NCBI GenBank assembly: GCA_028821815.1
Contig: JAPKEY010000006.1
Coordinates: 1 to 24,874, forward strand
DNA: 24,874 bases
Direction: 5' to 3'
DNA from: Candidatus Poseidoniales archaeon
GTDB lineage: Archaea; Thermoplasmatota; Poseidoniia; Poseidoniales; Thalassarchaeaceae
Below are positions 16,777 through 23,285 of this stretch, piece after piece. Position 1 is the stretch's first letter. The number at the start of each line of letters is the position of its first letter. The notes under the pieces are model-generated. The model did not search any database. It saw nothing but the letters and a program-made list of their open reading frames with translations, and was not told the origin of the DNA. A program made the position numbers and the translations under genes.

Positions 16777-17767
16777 CCAAGCCGTTCCCATGCCAGTAAA
16801 CCGCGATGATTTCGACATGCCTGTCGAAGACTACAATTTCAGCGAAATCAGTGGCGTCCCATCACTGATTGATCAAATGGCACAAGCGGGGGGGTTTACG
16901 GCAACAAAACTTGCACATGCTAGAGACATTCTCAAAGGTGCCATCGCAAAATCACAAAACGATGGTGTTCTCAATTGGCTTTCATTTCCAGCTTGTCTTT
17001 GCGCAACAGGTACCCGTGGTTTCTTCGTTGAAGCGATAAAACGCAAGGCATACAATGTCATCATCACAACATGTGGCACACTTGATCATGATATCGCACG
17101 TACCTTCCAATCCTACTATCACGGTGCCTTTGAATTGGATGATGTGGAACTTGGGGAGCAAGGTTTGAATCGCCTCGGTAACGTCATTATACCCAATGAA
17201 TGCTATGGGGAAATAATTGAGAAATCCGTTCTCCCTTGGCTTGATGAAATTGATGCTGAACGGCGAAATATGAATCCTGAAAATCCTTGGGTAGGTTTTG
17301 GGAGTATCGAATTGTGTTGGGCTTTTGGAGATCGCATTGAGGATGAAGGTAGCTTGTTGCACTGGGCAGCAAAACATAGAATTCCGATTGTAATCCCTGG
17401 CCTCTCCGATGGATCGATTGGTGCTCAATTATTTATGCATCGACAGAAAAATCCAGATTTCATGATTGATTTTTTGGCTGATGAACAAGTTCTATCCGAT
17501 CTTACTTGGACCTGTGATGAAAGTCACGCATTGATGATTGGTGGAGGTATTTCGAAGCATCACGTAATCTGGTGGAATCAGTATCGTGATGGGTTGGACT
17601 CTGCTGTTGGTATTACAACAGCACCTGAGCACGATGGAAGCCTCTCAGGTGCGCGGTTGAAAGAGGCTGTTTCTTGGGGTAAAATTCACCCTGAAGCACC
17701 CCAGGTAACCGTGGAGGGGGATGCAAGTGTCCTACTTCCATTGCTTGGTTCAGATCTGTTCGGCTGA
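16760..17767 (+). CDS. dys: Deoxyhypusine synthase
   Basis: This is a 335-residue protein if GTG 16760 is used, or 325 from ATG 16790. It contains VIITTCGTLDHDIARTF (NAD/substrate region), the DGSIGAQLF block, GGGISKHHVIWWNQYRDGLDSAVGITTA, and the catalytic region DGSLSGARLKEAVSWGKI, whose Lys (308 in the long form) forms the enzyme-substrate imine. The family uses spermidine and NAD to modify one lysine of aIF5A to deoxyhypusine; it is present in archaea and eukaryotes. The start is uncertain: neither candidate has a Shine-Dalgarno, the GTG sits in a hairpin loop, and a TATA-like box at 16723 fits the GTG better. The 3' end overlaps the convergent unknown gene by 18 bases. Confidence 0.92.
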   Translation: MRVVGRQAVPMPVNRDDFDMPVEDYNFSEISGVPSLIDQMAQAGGFTATKLAHARDILKGAIAKSQNDGVLNWLSFPACLCATGTRGFFVEAIKRKAYNVIITTCGTLDHDIARTFQSYYHGAFELDDVELGEQGLNRLGNVIIPNECYGEIIEKSVLPWLDEIDAERRNMNPENPWVGFGSIELCWAFGDRIEDEGSLLHWAAKHRIPIVIPGLSDGSIGAQLFMHRQKNPDFMIDFLADEQVLSDLTWTCDESHALMIGGGISKHHVIWWNQYRDGLDSAVGITTAPEHDGSLSGARLKEAVSWGKIHPEAPQVTVEGDASVLLPLLGSDLFG

Positions 17768-18226
17768 ATGAGCAATACATTCCATCAGACCAACACGCAT
17801 GGTTGTCATTGGCCGCCAACCATCTGTTCCGCAAGCAATCATTGCGTCATGTAACGGTCCAAGATTGGGGCGCCGGCGTTCACCACTATATCGGACCGCT
17901 GCAGGTGAAGGTACTTCACTCAGTGATTCGATTGTGTGGGAATGTTCTACAGCGTTTTGAAATCGGGTCCAAAGACCCTTTATCTCGTTTACGACCATCG
18001 CTTGAGTCCAAGCACGGCGGCCACACAGTTGGAATGTTCCAGTCATATTATTCGCCGAAAGTATTCGCTGGGCAACTTCTGCATCACGGATATGAACCCA
18101 ATGGTAAATTGTTGAATCTATTTTGGGTTCATCTTCGACCAATATGGCAGATATCCAGTGGTTGATTGGATCGTCTCCACCAGGGGAGTATACATCTGTG
18201 AATTGAATTTCTAGTGGAGTAGACAT
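17750..18226 (-). CDS. Conserved-looking protein of unknown function beside an aminotransferase
   Basis: This 158-residue protein is not recognised. It is soluble, with no signal peptide or membrane segment. It starts STPLEIQFTDVYSPGGDDP, contains several Trp (HWISAI, YHWVHIRD, RRAWTQAM, GLWTRF, DGWRPM) and ends with three Met-rich stretches around a Cys pair separated by many residues. A GGGTGA Shine-Dalgarno lies 6 bases before ATG 18226. It lies 14 bases downstream of the aminotransferase gene on the same strand, so it is probably co-transcribed and may work with it. Its last 18 bases overlap the convergent deoxyhypusine synthase end. The open frame on the opposite strand (17803-18165) lacks a comparable ribosome site, so this strand is preferred. 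It could be a small partner or modifying enzyme; no function is claimed. Confidence 0.7.
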   Translation of the reverse strand: MSTPLEIQFTDVYSPGGDDPINHWISAILVEDEPKIDSTIYHWVHIRDAEVAQRILSANNMTGTFQLCGRRAWTQAMVVNEIKGLWTRFQNAVEHSHTIESLSEVPSPAAVRYSGERRRPNLGPLHDAMIACGTDGWRPMTTMRVGLMECIAHSAEQI

Positions 18227-18240
18227 TACGATTCACCCAC

Positions 18241-19761
18241 TTAAACATCAGTACGAGTACCGTGGAGTATGAGTGATTTTCGAACAAGTTCTATGATGAG
18301 GTCAATCTCTTCGGTTGTGATTGAAAAGTGGGGTGTGAAGCGCAATGCGTTTTGTCCCCCATGTATGACTCCAAGGCCCACCTTTCGACATTGCTCTTCG
18401 ATCTGACCAAATCCAACAACTGGATGTGTCTCAGGGTTTAATTCCGCGCAACAAAGTAAACCCGTACCTTGCACCTTGACAATTACATCTGGGAATTCAA
18501 CTGCCAATTGTTCAAGTTTTGACAACAATTCAACCCCTCGATTCAGAATGTTGTTCCTGAGTTCAGGGGTGATTTGGTCTAGCACAGCAATCGCTGTTTC
18601 CAATGCTCGTGGATTGGTAGTCATCGTATTTCCATAAATGCCGACAACATAGAGTTCAGATGCACGTGGAGATAAACCAAGAACAGAAAGGGGGAATTGA
18701 CCAGCGTTGAGGGCTTTGGACCATGTTTCTAGATCCGGGACGGCGCAAGTTTCGAAGCCAGGATAATCAATGATTGAGAGGCATCCTTGCCCACGTAATC
18801 CAGCTTGTATTGAATCAACCAATAACATGCTACCATGTTCAAGTGTCAAACGGCGAGCTTCGTCATAGAATTCTCGTGTGACACACAGCCCTGGATTTCC
18901 CTCTCCCTGCACTGGTTCAATAGCCATCAACTCAATGAAAAATTTCTCTTTTTCTGCACGGGAAAATATGTTGCGAAGAGATTCGACATCATTCGAAGGA
19001 ACAAGTAACAAATTATCTCTGTCGCGGAATGAGGCAAGATTCCGATCATATCCATCCTTACAAGAATGAGAAATTTGAGCCGGACGATCTGTACGTCCAT
19101 GGAATGCCTGTTCAATCGCAAGGAGTTTGATTGGTCGGCCTTCATGCCTCCCTCCTGTACCAGTCATTTGATTGGCATTCACATCAGCAATCCTTAGACT
19201 AACTGCTACAGATTCCGAGCCACTATTCATGCAAATAAATTTCGAAAAGGGACACTCGCCACGAGTGTGTCCCAATTCACTGCGGAGACGGTTTGCCAGG
19301 CGTTGTTGGCTGAATGAAGGTGTCATGACATTGGCCATAACCCAATTTTTCGACATTGCTCCAATGACACCATCTGGACCATGTCCCCCACCCAACATCC
19401 CGTAACTTCCATTGTCATGGAGTACTGCTCCTTTCGAAGTGATTACCCAAGGTCCACGCGCAGCAATAGCCACGTATGGATTGATTGTTGCTGCGGAATA
19501 AAAATTGATGTAATCAAATTGGACGGATGAAACAAGAATTTCTTCATCTTGAGCCAAACACTCTATCCCAACTTCATCAATCAAATTAGCAAAGATGGTC
19601 GATGCTTCTTCAATCACACGAACCAGTTGAGAATCAATCTCGCAGAAGCGTTGGATAATATCATCGGACAGCCCTAGGGTTTGAGCCGAGGAACCATTGG
19701 AAAGAAGTCGAATCTCCTCCAAGCGTCCAAGCATATTCAATTCGACACGAAGGTCATCCAT
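18241..19761 (-). CDS. Class III (ornithine/lysine-type fold) PLP aminotransferase
   Basis: This is a 506-residue protein. About 80 N-terminal residues precede a class III aminotransferase fold. Visible landmarks are GSYGMLGGGHGPDGVIGA, NSGSESVAVSLRIAD (phosphate binding), AFHGRT, AIEPVQGEGNPG, LLVDSIQAGLRGQG, and the PLP lysine in ETWSKALNAGQFP (Lys349), followed by YGNTMTTNPRALE. In most relatives the Asp that holds the PLP ring nitrogen is in DE(V/I)Q(T/A)G; here it is DSIQAG, so the adjacent Glu is replaced by Ser. Many class III enzymes move the terminal amino group of ornithine, lysine, GABA or diamines, but the substrate here is unknown. ATG 19761 is chosen over TTG 19764; there is no Shine-Dalgarno. 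The unknown gene at 18226 follows it. It faces away from the PRC-barrel gene across a 321-bp gap. Confidence 0.9.
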   Translation of the reverse strand: MDDLRVELNMLGRLEEIRLLSNGSSAQTLGLSDDIIQRFCEIDSQLVRVIEEASTIFANLIDEVGIECLAQDEEILVSSVQFDYINFYSAATINPYVAIAARGPWVITSKGAVLHDNGSYGMLGGGHGPDGVIGAMSKNWVMANVMTPSFSQQRLANRLRSELGHTRGECPFSKFICMNSGSESVAVSLRIADVNANQMTGTGGRHEGRPIKLLAIEQAFHGRTDRPAQISHSCKDGYDRNLASFRDRDNLLLVPSNDVESLRNIFSRAEKEKFFIELMAIEPVQGEGNPGLCVTREFYDEARRLTLEHGSMLLVDSIQAGLRGQGCLSIIDYPGFETCAVPDLETWSKALNAGQFPLSVLGLSPRASELYVVGIYGNTMTTNPRALETAIAVLDQITPELRNNILNRGVELLSKLEQLAVEFPDVIVKVQGTGLLCCAELNPETHPVVGFGQIEEQCRKVGLGVIHGGQNALRFTPHFSITTEEIDLIIELVRKSLILHGTRTDV

Positions 19762-19873
19762 CAATGTTCGCTGAGTGAAACTTCAATCAAACCACAATAT
19801 CGCCATCACAGTAATCGTAAATTTCAATTGATAATCCCATTTTTTACCCCATGCTGAAGTCAATTTTTATATT

Positions 19874-19899
19874 GGCTGATAAATGCAACATTATCAGCC
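19874..19899. repeat. Perfect 9-bp inverted repeat followed by T-run
   Basis: GGCTGATAA and TTATCAGCC flank an 8-base loop (ATGCAACA). On the plus strand it is followed at once by TTTT, so it looks like an intrinsic-terminator stem. No plus-strand gene lies upstream to be terminated, because the aminotransferase is on the minus strand. It may belong to an operator, or end a short unannotated transcript. Confidence 0.6.
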
Positions 19900-19908
19900 T
19901 TTTCAATT
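19890..19908 (+). repeat. Direct repeat copy 1 (ATTATCAGCC-T4-CAATT)
   Basis: This first copy of a 19-20-base element reads ATTATCAGCC, four T, CAATT. It shares its TTATCAGCC with the right arm of the inverted repeat at 19874-19899. The second copy starts 77 bases downstream with one extra T. The match is too long to be chance within a 321-base gap. Confidence 0.7.
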
Positions 19909-19966
19909 AAAAATGAACAAATGTACAGTTGGGCGTATTATTGAATGTTCAATTGAAATTTATAGG

Positions 19967-19986
19967 ATTATCAGCCTTTTTCAATT
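19967..19986 (+). repeat. Direct repeat copy 2 (ATTATCAGCC-T5-CAATT)
   Basis: This second copy is identical to the element at 19890 except for a fifth T, and is followed by GAAC where copy 1 has AAAA. It is about 97 bases before the start of the PRC-barrel gene, a range where an activator or repressor site could act. Confidence 0.7.
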
Positions 19987-20082
19987 GAACAACTGATTTA
20001 TTTTCACTATGGGATGGTTTAATAGCCCATTCGACCCGTCGGGTAACAGGCAGGATGGGATGTTGCAACAGGAGACGAGGAT

Positions 20083-20670
20083 ATGACAGATGATAATTAC
20101 AGAATTCAAGAACTTCTACAAAGAGAAGTATACGTAGGTGACAACCTCGTTGGAACGATTGTGGGTGAACGGTACCACCCCAACGAAGATCGCGTCAGAT
20201 CGATGCGAATACAGGTTCGACCAAATGTAGCAGAAGAATATATGCGCAAGCCAGCAGAACATGCACCACTATCGAAAGAATTGATTCATTCAATCCAGGA
20301 TGATGGTTCGGTCAAGCTCTCAAAATCTATGCGTGAATTGCAGAGACGTTGGAGAAATACAGTTCGAATTGAAGAACAACTTTACGCGCCAGATGAACTT
20401 CTGGATCGAGCCGTCTTAGATGATGATGGGATGGAACTCGGCGTGGTTATTGGCCTGGTGAAGGTCAAGCGCACATACCGGGGGATTACAGTGAAACTGC
20501 GATCGGCTGTTCGTCGACGCTATGCGTTGGATGAAACAATCGACATCCCAGTTACTGCTCTCGCACGTACCAGAGCTCGTTTGGATGAAATCGTACTCTC
20601 GAGAACTTACGATAAACTGCGCTCTTTACCCAGTTATATTCAGATCAACGAAGGCATTCTAGAGGATTGA
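20083..20670 (+). CDS. PRC-barrel-like protein, two-domain, function unknown
   Basis: This 195-residue soluble basic protein appears to hold two small beta-barrels. The first is REVYVGDNLVGTIVGERYHPNEDRVRSMRIQV (about 14-45). The second is LLDRAVLDDDGMELGVVIGLVKVKRTYRGITVKLRSAVRRRY (about 106-147), and both are followed by further strands. A charged helical linker (KELIHSIQ...MRELQRRWRN) joins them. The pattern of 'name-V-DDDG-LG-V' followed by strands resembles PRC-barrel domains, which in archaea occur in RNA-binding and cell-division (CdvA, CdpB) proteins. The ATG at 20083 follows CAGGAGACGAGGAT, which supplies a ribosome site. It stands alone between the repeat-bearing gap and a tRNA gene. 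The family call is by pattern only. Confidence 0.6.
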   Translation: MTDDNYRIQELLQREVYVGDNLVGTIVGERYHPNEDRVRSMRIQVRPNVAEEYMRKPAEHAPLSKELIHSIQDDGSVKLSKSMRELQRRWRNTVRIEEQLYAPDELLDRAVLDDDGMELGVVIGLVKVKRTYRGITVKLRSAVRRRYALDETIDIPVTALARTRARLDEIVLSRTYDKLRSLPSYIQINEGILED

Positions 20671-20719
20671 GTGCAACCGTCACCGTTAATTCGGGGACGT
20701 CGGTCGCCGTGTCTGCTCT

Positions 20720-20794
20720 GGACGGGTAGCTTAGGTTGGCTGGAGCACCCGGCTGATAACCGGGAGGTCGCAGGTTCAAATCCTGCCTCGTCCA
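20720..20794 (+). tRNA. tRNA-Ile (GAT anticodon)
   Basis: A 75-base cloverleaf folds by eye. The acceptor stem GGACGGG pairs with CTCGTCC (one G-T wobble). The D arm contains AGGTTGGCTGG. The anticodon stem CCCGG/CCGGG encloses CTGATAA, so the anticodon is GAT (Ile). The T arm is GCAGG-TTCAAAT-CCTGC and the discriminator base is A. CCA is not encoded, as is common in archaea. No intron is present. It lies between the PRC-barrel gene and the PRPP synthetase gene, all on the plus strand. Confidence 0.95.
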
Positions 20795-20800
20795 CTTTTT
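20795..20800 (+). terminator. T-run after tRNA-Ile
   Basis: CTTTTT follows the tRNA 3' end directly. Archaeal RNA polymerase often stops at such T-rich stretches, so this is the likely end of the tRNA transcript. Confidence 0.5.
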
Positions 20801-20869
20801 ACCACGTGGACGCCTCTCGAAGCGTATAGATGGGAAACAACATGAACAGTCGGCTCTGGGGGTCAACAC

Positions 20870-21808
20870 ATGGCAGTTGTGTCAGGTAGCAATGCGGCTG
20901 AATTAGCTGCTGCTCTGGCGAATGAGTTGGGGTGGGAGCACCACCCCCTCGAAGTTCGACGATTTCCCGACTCGGAGGGCTATGTCCGAGTCCCCCAAGA
21001 AAGCATAGAAGCCATTCGAAAGGAGCCGGTTGTACTCGTTGCAACAACATTCCCCGATTCAGGAATCGTCGAAGCACTGCTGATGCTAGAATCAATTCAC
21101 GATGTTCGCAGCGGCGACATGGACAATTTGAAGGAAGAAGGTGAACAAAATCTAGGTGATGCAGGACCAGGGATTTTCCTCGCTGTACCTTACTTTGGTT
21201 ATTCAAGACAGGATAAGCGATTCCAACGTGGCGAAGTTGTTTCAGCAAAGCTTCTGGCTCGTCTATTGACTAGACGTTGTGATGGAATGGTTGTGCTAGA
21301 CCTTCATGCACCAGCCGTTCTTGAAGACCTCGAAGTTCCTATCGCATTTGTTTCTTCAATGCCTGAGATCGCAATTCACCTGCAGAATACAGTGAAACCT
21401 GATTTTGTCCTCAGCCCTGACAAGGGTGCCATCGAAAGAGCCAGCCACGTTGCGAATGCCATTGGTTGCAATTTCTCTTATCTGGAAAAAACTCGAATTG
21501 ATGCACATACCATTGAACATCAAGCCAAAGATTTGGATGTTGATGGGGCGATTGTTGCCATTGTTGACGATATGATTTCAACCGGCGGCACAATTTGCAA
21601 AGCCAGTGACGCCCTACGCCGCCAAGGTGCCAAAGCAGTCCATGCAGCATGCACACATGGACTCTTTACTGGAGGGGCAATCACGCGTCTCTCAAATCAT
21701 GTAGATGGGGTGCATGCAACCGATTCTCTGCCCAATCCCCGCTCTGTAGTGAGTGGGGCACCCGCCATAGCCAGAGGAGTCCGTGACCTGATAGAACAAG
21801 TCCTGTGA
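20870..21808 (+). CDS. prs: Ribose-phosphate pyrophosphokinase (PRPP synthetase)
   Basis: This is a 312-residue protein with both lobes of PRPP synthetase. The first contains RFPDSEGYVRVPQ, the ATP-binding AVPYFGYSRQDKRFQRGE, and the DLHAP segment. The second carries LSPDKGAIERASHVA and the PRPP-binding loop AIVDDMISTGGTICKA. It makes PRPP from ribose 5-phosphate and ATP for nucleotide and amino-acid synthesis. The ATG at 20870 is used; GGGGGT lies shortly upstream. A stretch rich in Asp, Glu and Gly (HDVRSGDMDNLKEEGEQNLGDAG) precedes the ATP region and is longer than in most relatives. It lies 75 bases after the tRNA gene and before the L7Ae promoter region. Confidence 0.95.
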   Translation: MAVVSGSNAAELAAALANELGWEHHPLEVRRFPDSEGYVRVPQESIEAIRKEPVVLVATTFPDSGIVEALLMLESIHDVRSGDMDNLKEEGEQNLGDAGPGIFLAVPYFGYSRQDKRFQRGEVVSAKLLARLLTRRCDGMVVLDLHAPAVLEDLEVPIAFVSSMPEIAIHLQNTVKPDFVLSPDKGAIERASHVANAIGCNFSYLEKTRIDAHTIEHQAKDLDVDGAIVAIVDDMISTGGTICKASDALRRQGAKAVHAACTHGLFTGGAITRLSNHVDGVHATDSLPNPRSVVSGAPAIARGVRDLIEQVL

Positions 21809-21818
21809 TGTGTTGTAT

Positions 21819-21831
21819 GCCCCGTAGGGGC
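21819..21831. terminator. GC hairpin with GTA triloop after prs
   Basis: GCCCC-GTA-GGGGC is a perfect 5-bp inverted repeat starting 11 bases after the PRPP synthetase stop. A TATA-like sequence for the next gene follows. It shares the exact GTA loop with the hairpins at 8201 and 11690. A terminator or transcript-end role is likely but unproved. Confidence 0.45.
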
Positions 21832-21841
21832 TTCCGCTGCG

Positions 21842-21847
21842 TTTATA
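21842..21847 (+). promoter_or_regulatory. TATA box upstream of the ribosomal protein cluster
   Basis: TTTATA lies 46 bases before the L7Ae start codon. Transcription would begin near 21868-21870, leaving a leader of about 25 bases that contains GGAGTGA. A palindrome, GCACG-T-CGTGC (21852-21862), lies between TATA and the predicted start and could bind a regulator. Confidence 0.5.
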
Positions 21848-21892
21848 CGAGGCACGTCGTGCGGCGGCTTACCAACATGAGGAGTGAATCCA

Positions 21893-22267
21893 ATGAGTGT
21901 ACATATAGCATTTGAAACCCCGAAAGACGTTCAAGATGGCGTCTACGAACTTGTAAAGCTCGTAGGCAACGGTAATGGGCGCCTAAAGAAAGGCAGTAAT
22001 GAAGTAACCAAAGCAGCCGAGCGCGGTACCGCGAAGATGGTTGTTATGGCAGAGAATGTCAACCCATCAGAGTTGTTGGCACACATTCCTCTCATCTGCA
22101 AAGAAAAGAAAATCCCCTTCATCTACGTCGAAGATCAAGCCTACTTGGCTGAGGCTGCTGGTATGAACGCCGGTTCAAAGACTGCTGCCATCGCACTGAT
22201 GGAAGTTGCCAAGGGCGCGGAAGAGGCCTTCAACGGTGTCAAAGGTCACACCGACGCACTGAACTAA
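21893..22267 (+). CDS. rpl7ae: Ribosomal protein L7Ae
   Basis: This is a 124-residue protein of the L7Ae/L30e family. It has the RNA-contacting segment LVKLVGNGNGRLKKGSNEVTKAAERGTAKMVVMAENVNP followed by ELLAHIPLICKEKKIPFIYVEDQAYLAEAAG. In archaea it binds kink-turn RNA in the large ribosomal subunit, in box C/D and H/ACA guide RNAs, and in RNase P. ATG 21893 is used because GGAGTGA (21881-21887) is 5 bases before it; the GTG at 21884 lies inside that site. It opens the cluster L7Ae - S28e - L24e - NDK - aIF5B that is common in archaeal genomes. Confidence 0.96.
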   Translation: MSVHIAFETPKDVQDGVYELVKLVGNGNGRLKKGSNEVTKAAERGTAKMVVMAENVNPSELLAHIPLICKEKKIPFIYVEDQAYLAEAAGMNAGSKTAAIALMEVAKGAEEAFNGVKGHTDALN

Positions 22268-22294
22268 GTTTGAAATTACCAGGTGGAATGACAA

Positions 22295-22513
22295 ATGACT
22301 CAGGAAGGTTGGCCGGCAGAGGTCGTAGAAGTGGTCGGTAGAACCGGCATGACTGGAGAGGCTACTCAAGTCAAGGTTAGGGTCAATGATGCACCCAATC
22401 CCCGTGACATTGGCCGAATTATTACACGCAACGTTGTCGGTCCTATTCGTATCGGCGATATTCTGATGCTACGCGATACAGGTCGTGAAGCTCGAAAACT
22501 TAATGCTCGCTGA
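22295..22513 (+). CDS. rps28e: Ribosomal protein S28e
   Basis: This is a 72-residue small-subunit protein. It has the typical beta-barrel core AEVVEVVGRTGMTGEATQVKVRV and the near-invariant end RNVVGPIRIGDILMLRDTGREARKL. It binds near the mRNA exit in archaeal and eukaryotic ribosomes. It starts at ATG 22295, with an AGGTGGAATGACAA leader, 27 bases after L7Ae. The L24e start is 10 bases after its stop, so the genes form one transcript. Confidence 0.96.
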   Translation: MTQEGWPAEVVEVVGRTGMTGEATQVKVRVNDAPNPRDIGRIITRNVVGPIRIGDILMLRDTGREARKLNAR

Positions 22514-22523
22514 GGTGGTAATG

Positions 22524-22712
22524 ATGGCTGAACGTCGAATTTGCAACTTCTCCGGGGAAGAAATTGAACCCGGCACCGGCGTAATGTACGTCAAGCGTGA
22601 CGGGACGGTGCTTTGGTTCAAGGATTCAAAGGCACGAAAGAACATGAAATTAGGCCGCAATCCACGCAAGGTCAAGTGGACGCGGCGCTATGTCAAGGGC
22701 GGAGCCCAGTAA
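22524..22712 (+). CDS. rpl24e: Ribosomal protein L24e lacking the zinc-finger cysteines
   Basis: This is a 62-residue protein: RICNFSGEEIEPGTG, MYVKRDGTVLWF, then KDSKARKNMKLGRNPRKVKWTRRYVKGG. Most archaeal L24e proteins have CxxC and CxxxC pairs that hold zinc. Here only the first Cys (residue 7) remains; the others are Ser, Lys and Ala. The loop still fits the fold, and many eukaryotic L24 proteins have lost these Cys too. ATG 22524 is preferred over 22521 because GAGGTG lies 6 bases before it. It follows S28e closely in the ribosomal cluster. The longer frame starting inside S28e is not used. Confidence 0.93.
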   Translation: MAERRICNFSGEEIEPGTGVMYVKRDGTVLWFKDSKARKNMKLGRNPRKVKWTRRYVKGGAQ

Positions 22713-22735
22713 TCATCTCACCTATTCTACTGCTG

Positions 22736-22755
22736 CATCATCAACTGCGATGATG
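22736..22755. terminator. Inverted repeat between rpl24e and ndk
   Basis: CATCATC and GATGATG flank a 6-base loop (AACTGC), starting 23 bases after the L24e stop. It is followed by a run of eight G (22772-22779). It may separate the ribosomal protein mRNA from ndk, but no T-run follows. Confidence 0.35.
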
Positions 22756-22803
22756 GCGGCGTCCTGAAATAGGGGGGGGCGGTCGGCCGATTCGGTGTCA
22801 AAC

Positions 22804-23250
22804 ATGCAGACGACCTACATAATGGTGAAACCCGACGGTGTTCAACGCGGATTGGTTGGCGAAATTATTGCCCGTTTTGAGCGTAAAGGACTCCGCTTGG
22901 TTGGACTGAAATCAATTGTACCGAACCTTGAACTCGTTGAAGCCCACTATGCAGTCCATAAGGATCGACCGTTCTATCCTGGTCTCGTGAAATTTGTCAC
23001 CTCAGGACCTGTCGTGGCAATGGCTTGGATGGGTGTTGATGCGATTTCCGTCTGTCGAAATATCATCGGAGCAACCAATGGGCGCGAAGCAGATATGGGT
23101 ACAATCCGAGGTGACTTCGGCATGGATATTGGATACAATTTAATCCACGGTAGTGATAGTGAAGAAACTGCAACCTATGAACTTGGGCTTTGGTTTCCTG
23201 AAGGTTTGAACGATTGGGCTCCAAACCGCGAAACTTGGGTCTACGAGTGA
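22804..23250 (+). CDS. ndk: Nucleoside diphosphate kinase
   Basis: This is a 148-residue enzyme that equalises nucleoside triphosphate pools by phosphate transfer through a histidine. It shows TTYIMVKPDGVQRGLVGEII, the substrate-binding RPFYPGLVKFVTSGPVVAM, and NGREADMGTIRGDFGMDIGYNLIHGSDS, with the catalytic His at position 115. ATG 22804 is chosen over GTG 22795 because it matches the family N-terminus and GGTG lies 6 bases upstream. It lies between L24e and aIF5B, the usual archaeal order. Confidence 0.97.
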   Translation: MQTTYIMVKPDGVQRGLVGEIIARFERKGLRLVGLKSIVPNLELVEAHYAVHKDRPFYPGLVKFVTSGPVVAMAWMGVDAISVCRNIIGATNGREADMGTIRGDFGMDIGYNLIHGSDSEETATYELGLWFPEGLNDWAPNRETWVYE

Positions 23251-23256
23251 GGATAT

Positions 23257-23285
23257 TTTCAATTGTAAGTTTAAACTTTCAATTG
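23257..23285. promoter_or_regulatory. Paired TTTCAATTG boxes around a 12-bp palindrome before aIF5B
   Basis: Two identical TTTCAATTG boxes start at 23257 and 23277, exactly 20 bases (about two helical turns) apart. Between them is the perfect palindrome AAGTTTAAACTT (23267-23278). The TTTAAA inside it could act as a TATA box for aIF5B, with transcription starting near 23297. The arrangement looks like an operator over a promoter; this is inference. Confidence 0.45.

Larger units (their letters stand above)
19762..20082. other. 321-bp AT-rich intergenic region with repeats
   Basis: This divergent gap lies between the aminotransferase (minus) and the PRC-barrel gene (plus). No credible open frame was seen. 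It holds an inverted repeat at 19874-19899, two near-identical repeats at 19890 and 19967, several TTTCAATTG/CAATTGAAA copies (19822, 19950, 19979), T-runs, and a GC palindrome near 20034. TATA-like sequences occur on the minus strand at 19864-19871 (ATATAAAA) and on the plus strand at 19996-20003 (TTTATTTT), which could serve the two flanking genes. It could be a complex promoter, a small RNA locus or an origin-like element; none is proved. Confidence 0.6.

Noticed and set aside
17803..18165. Plus-strand open frame of 120 codons opposite the unknown gene
   Set aside because: It is antisense to the minus-strand gene, which has a Shine-Dalgarno and close spacing to the aminotransferase. The plus frame has no ribosome site and an unprotein-like composition.
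20034..20044. ACCCG-T-CGGGT palindrome before the PRC-barrel gene
   Set aside because: It is short, with one unpaired centre and no second copy; too weak to call separately from the gap.
19762..20082. CRISPR array or insertion sequence end
   Set aside because: Only two direct repeats at irregular spacing, no spacers of equal length, no transposase and no target-site duplication.
20645..20869. Minus-strand open frame over the tRNA
   Set aside because: It covers the tRNA-Ile gene and the end of the PRC-barrel gene; translation reflects RNA sequence, so it is not a gene.
22772..22779. Run of eight G before ndk as a quadruplex
   Set aside because: Only one continuous G-run is present; four spaced G-tracts are not seen, so a quadruplex is not supported.
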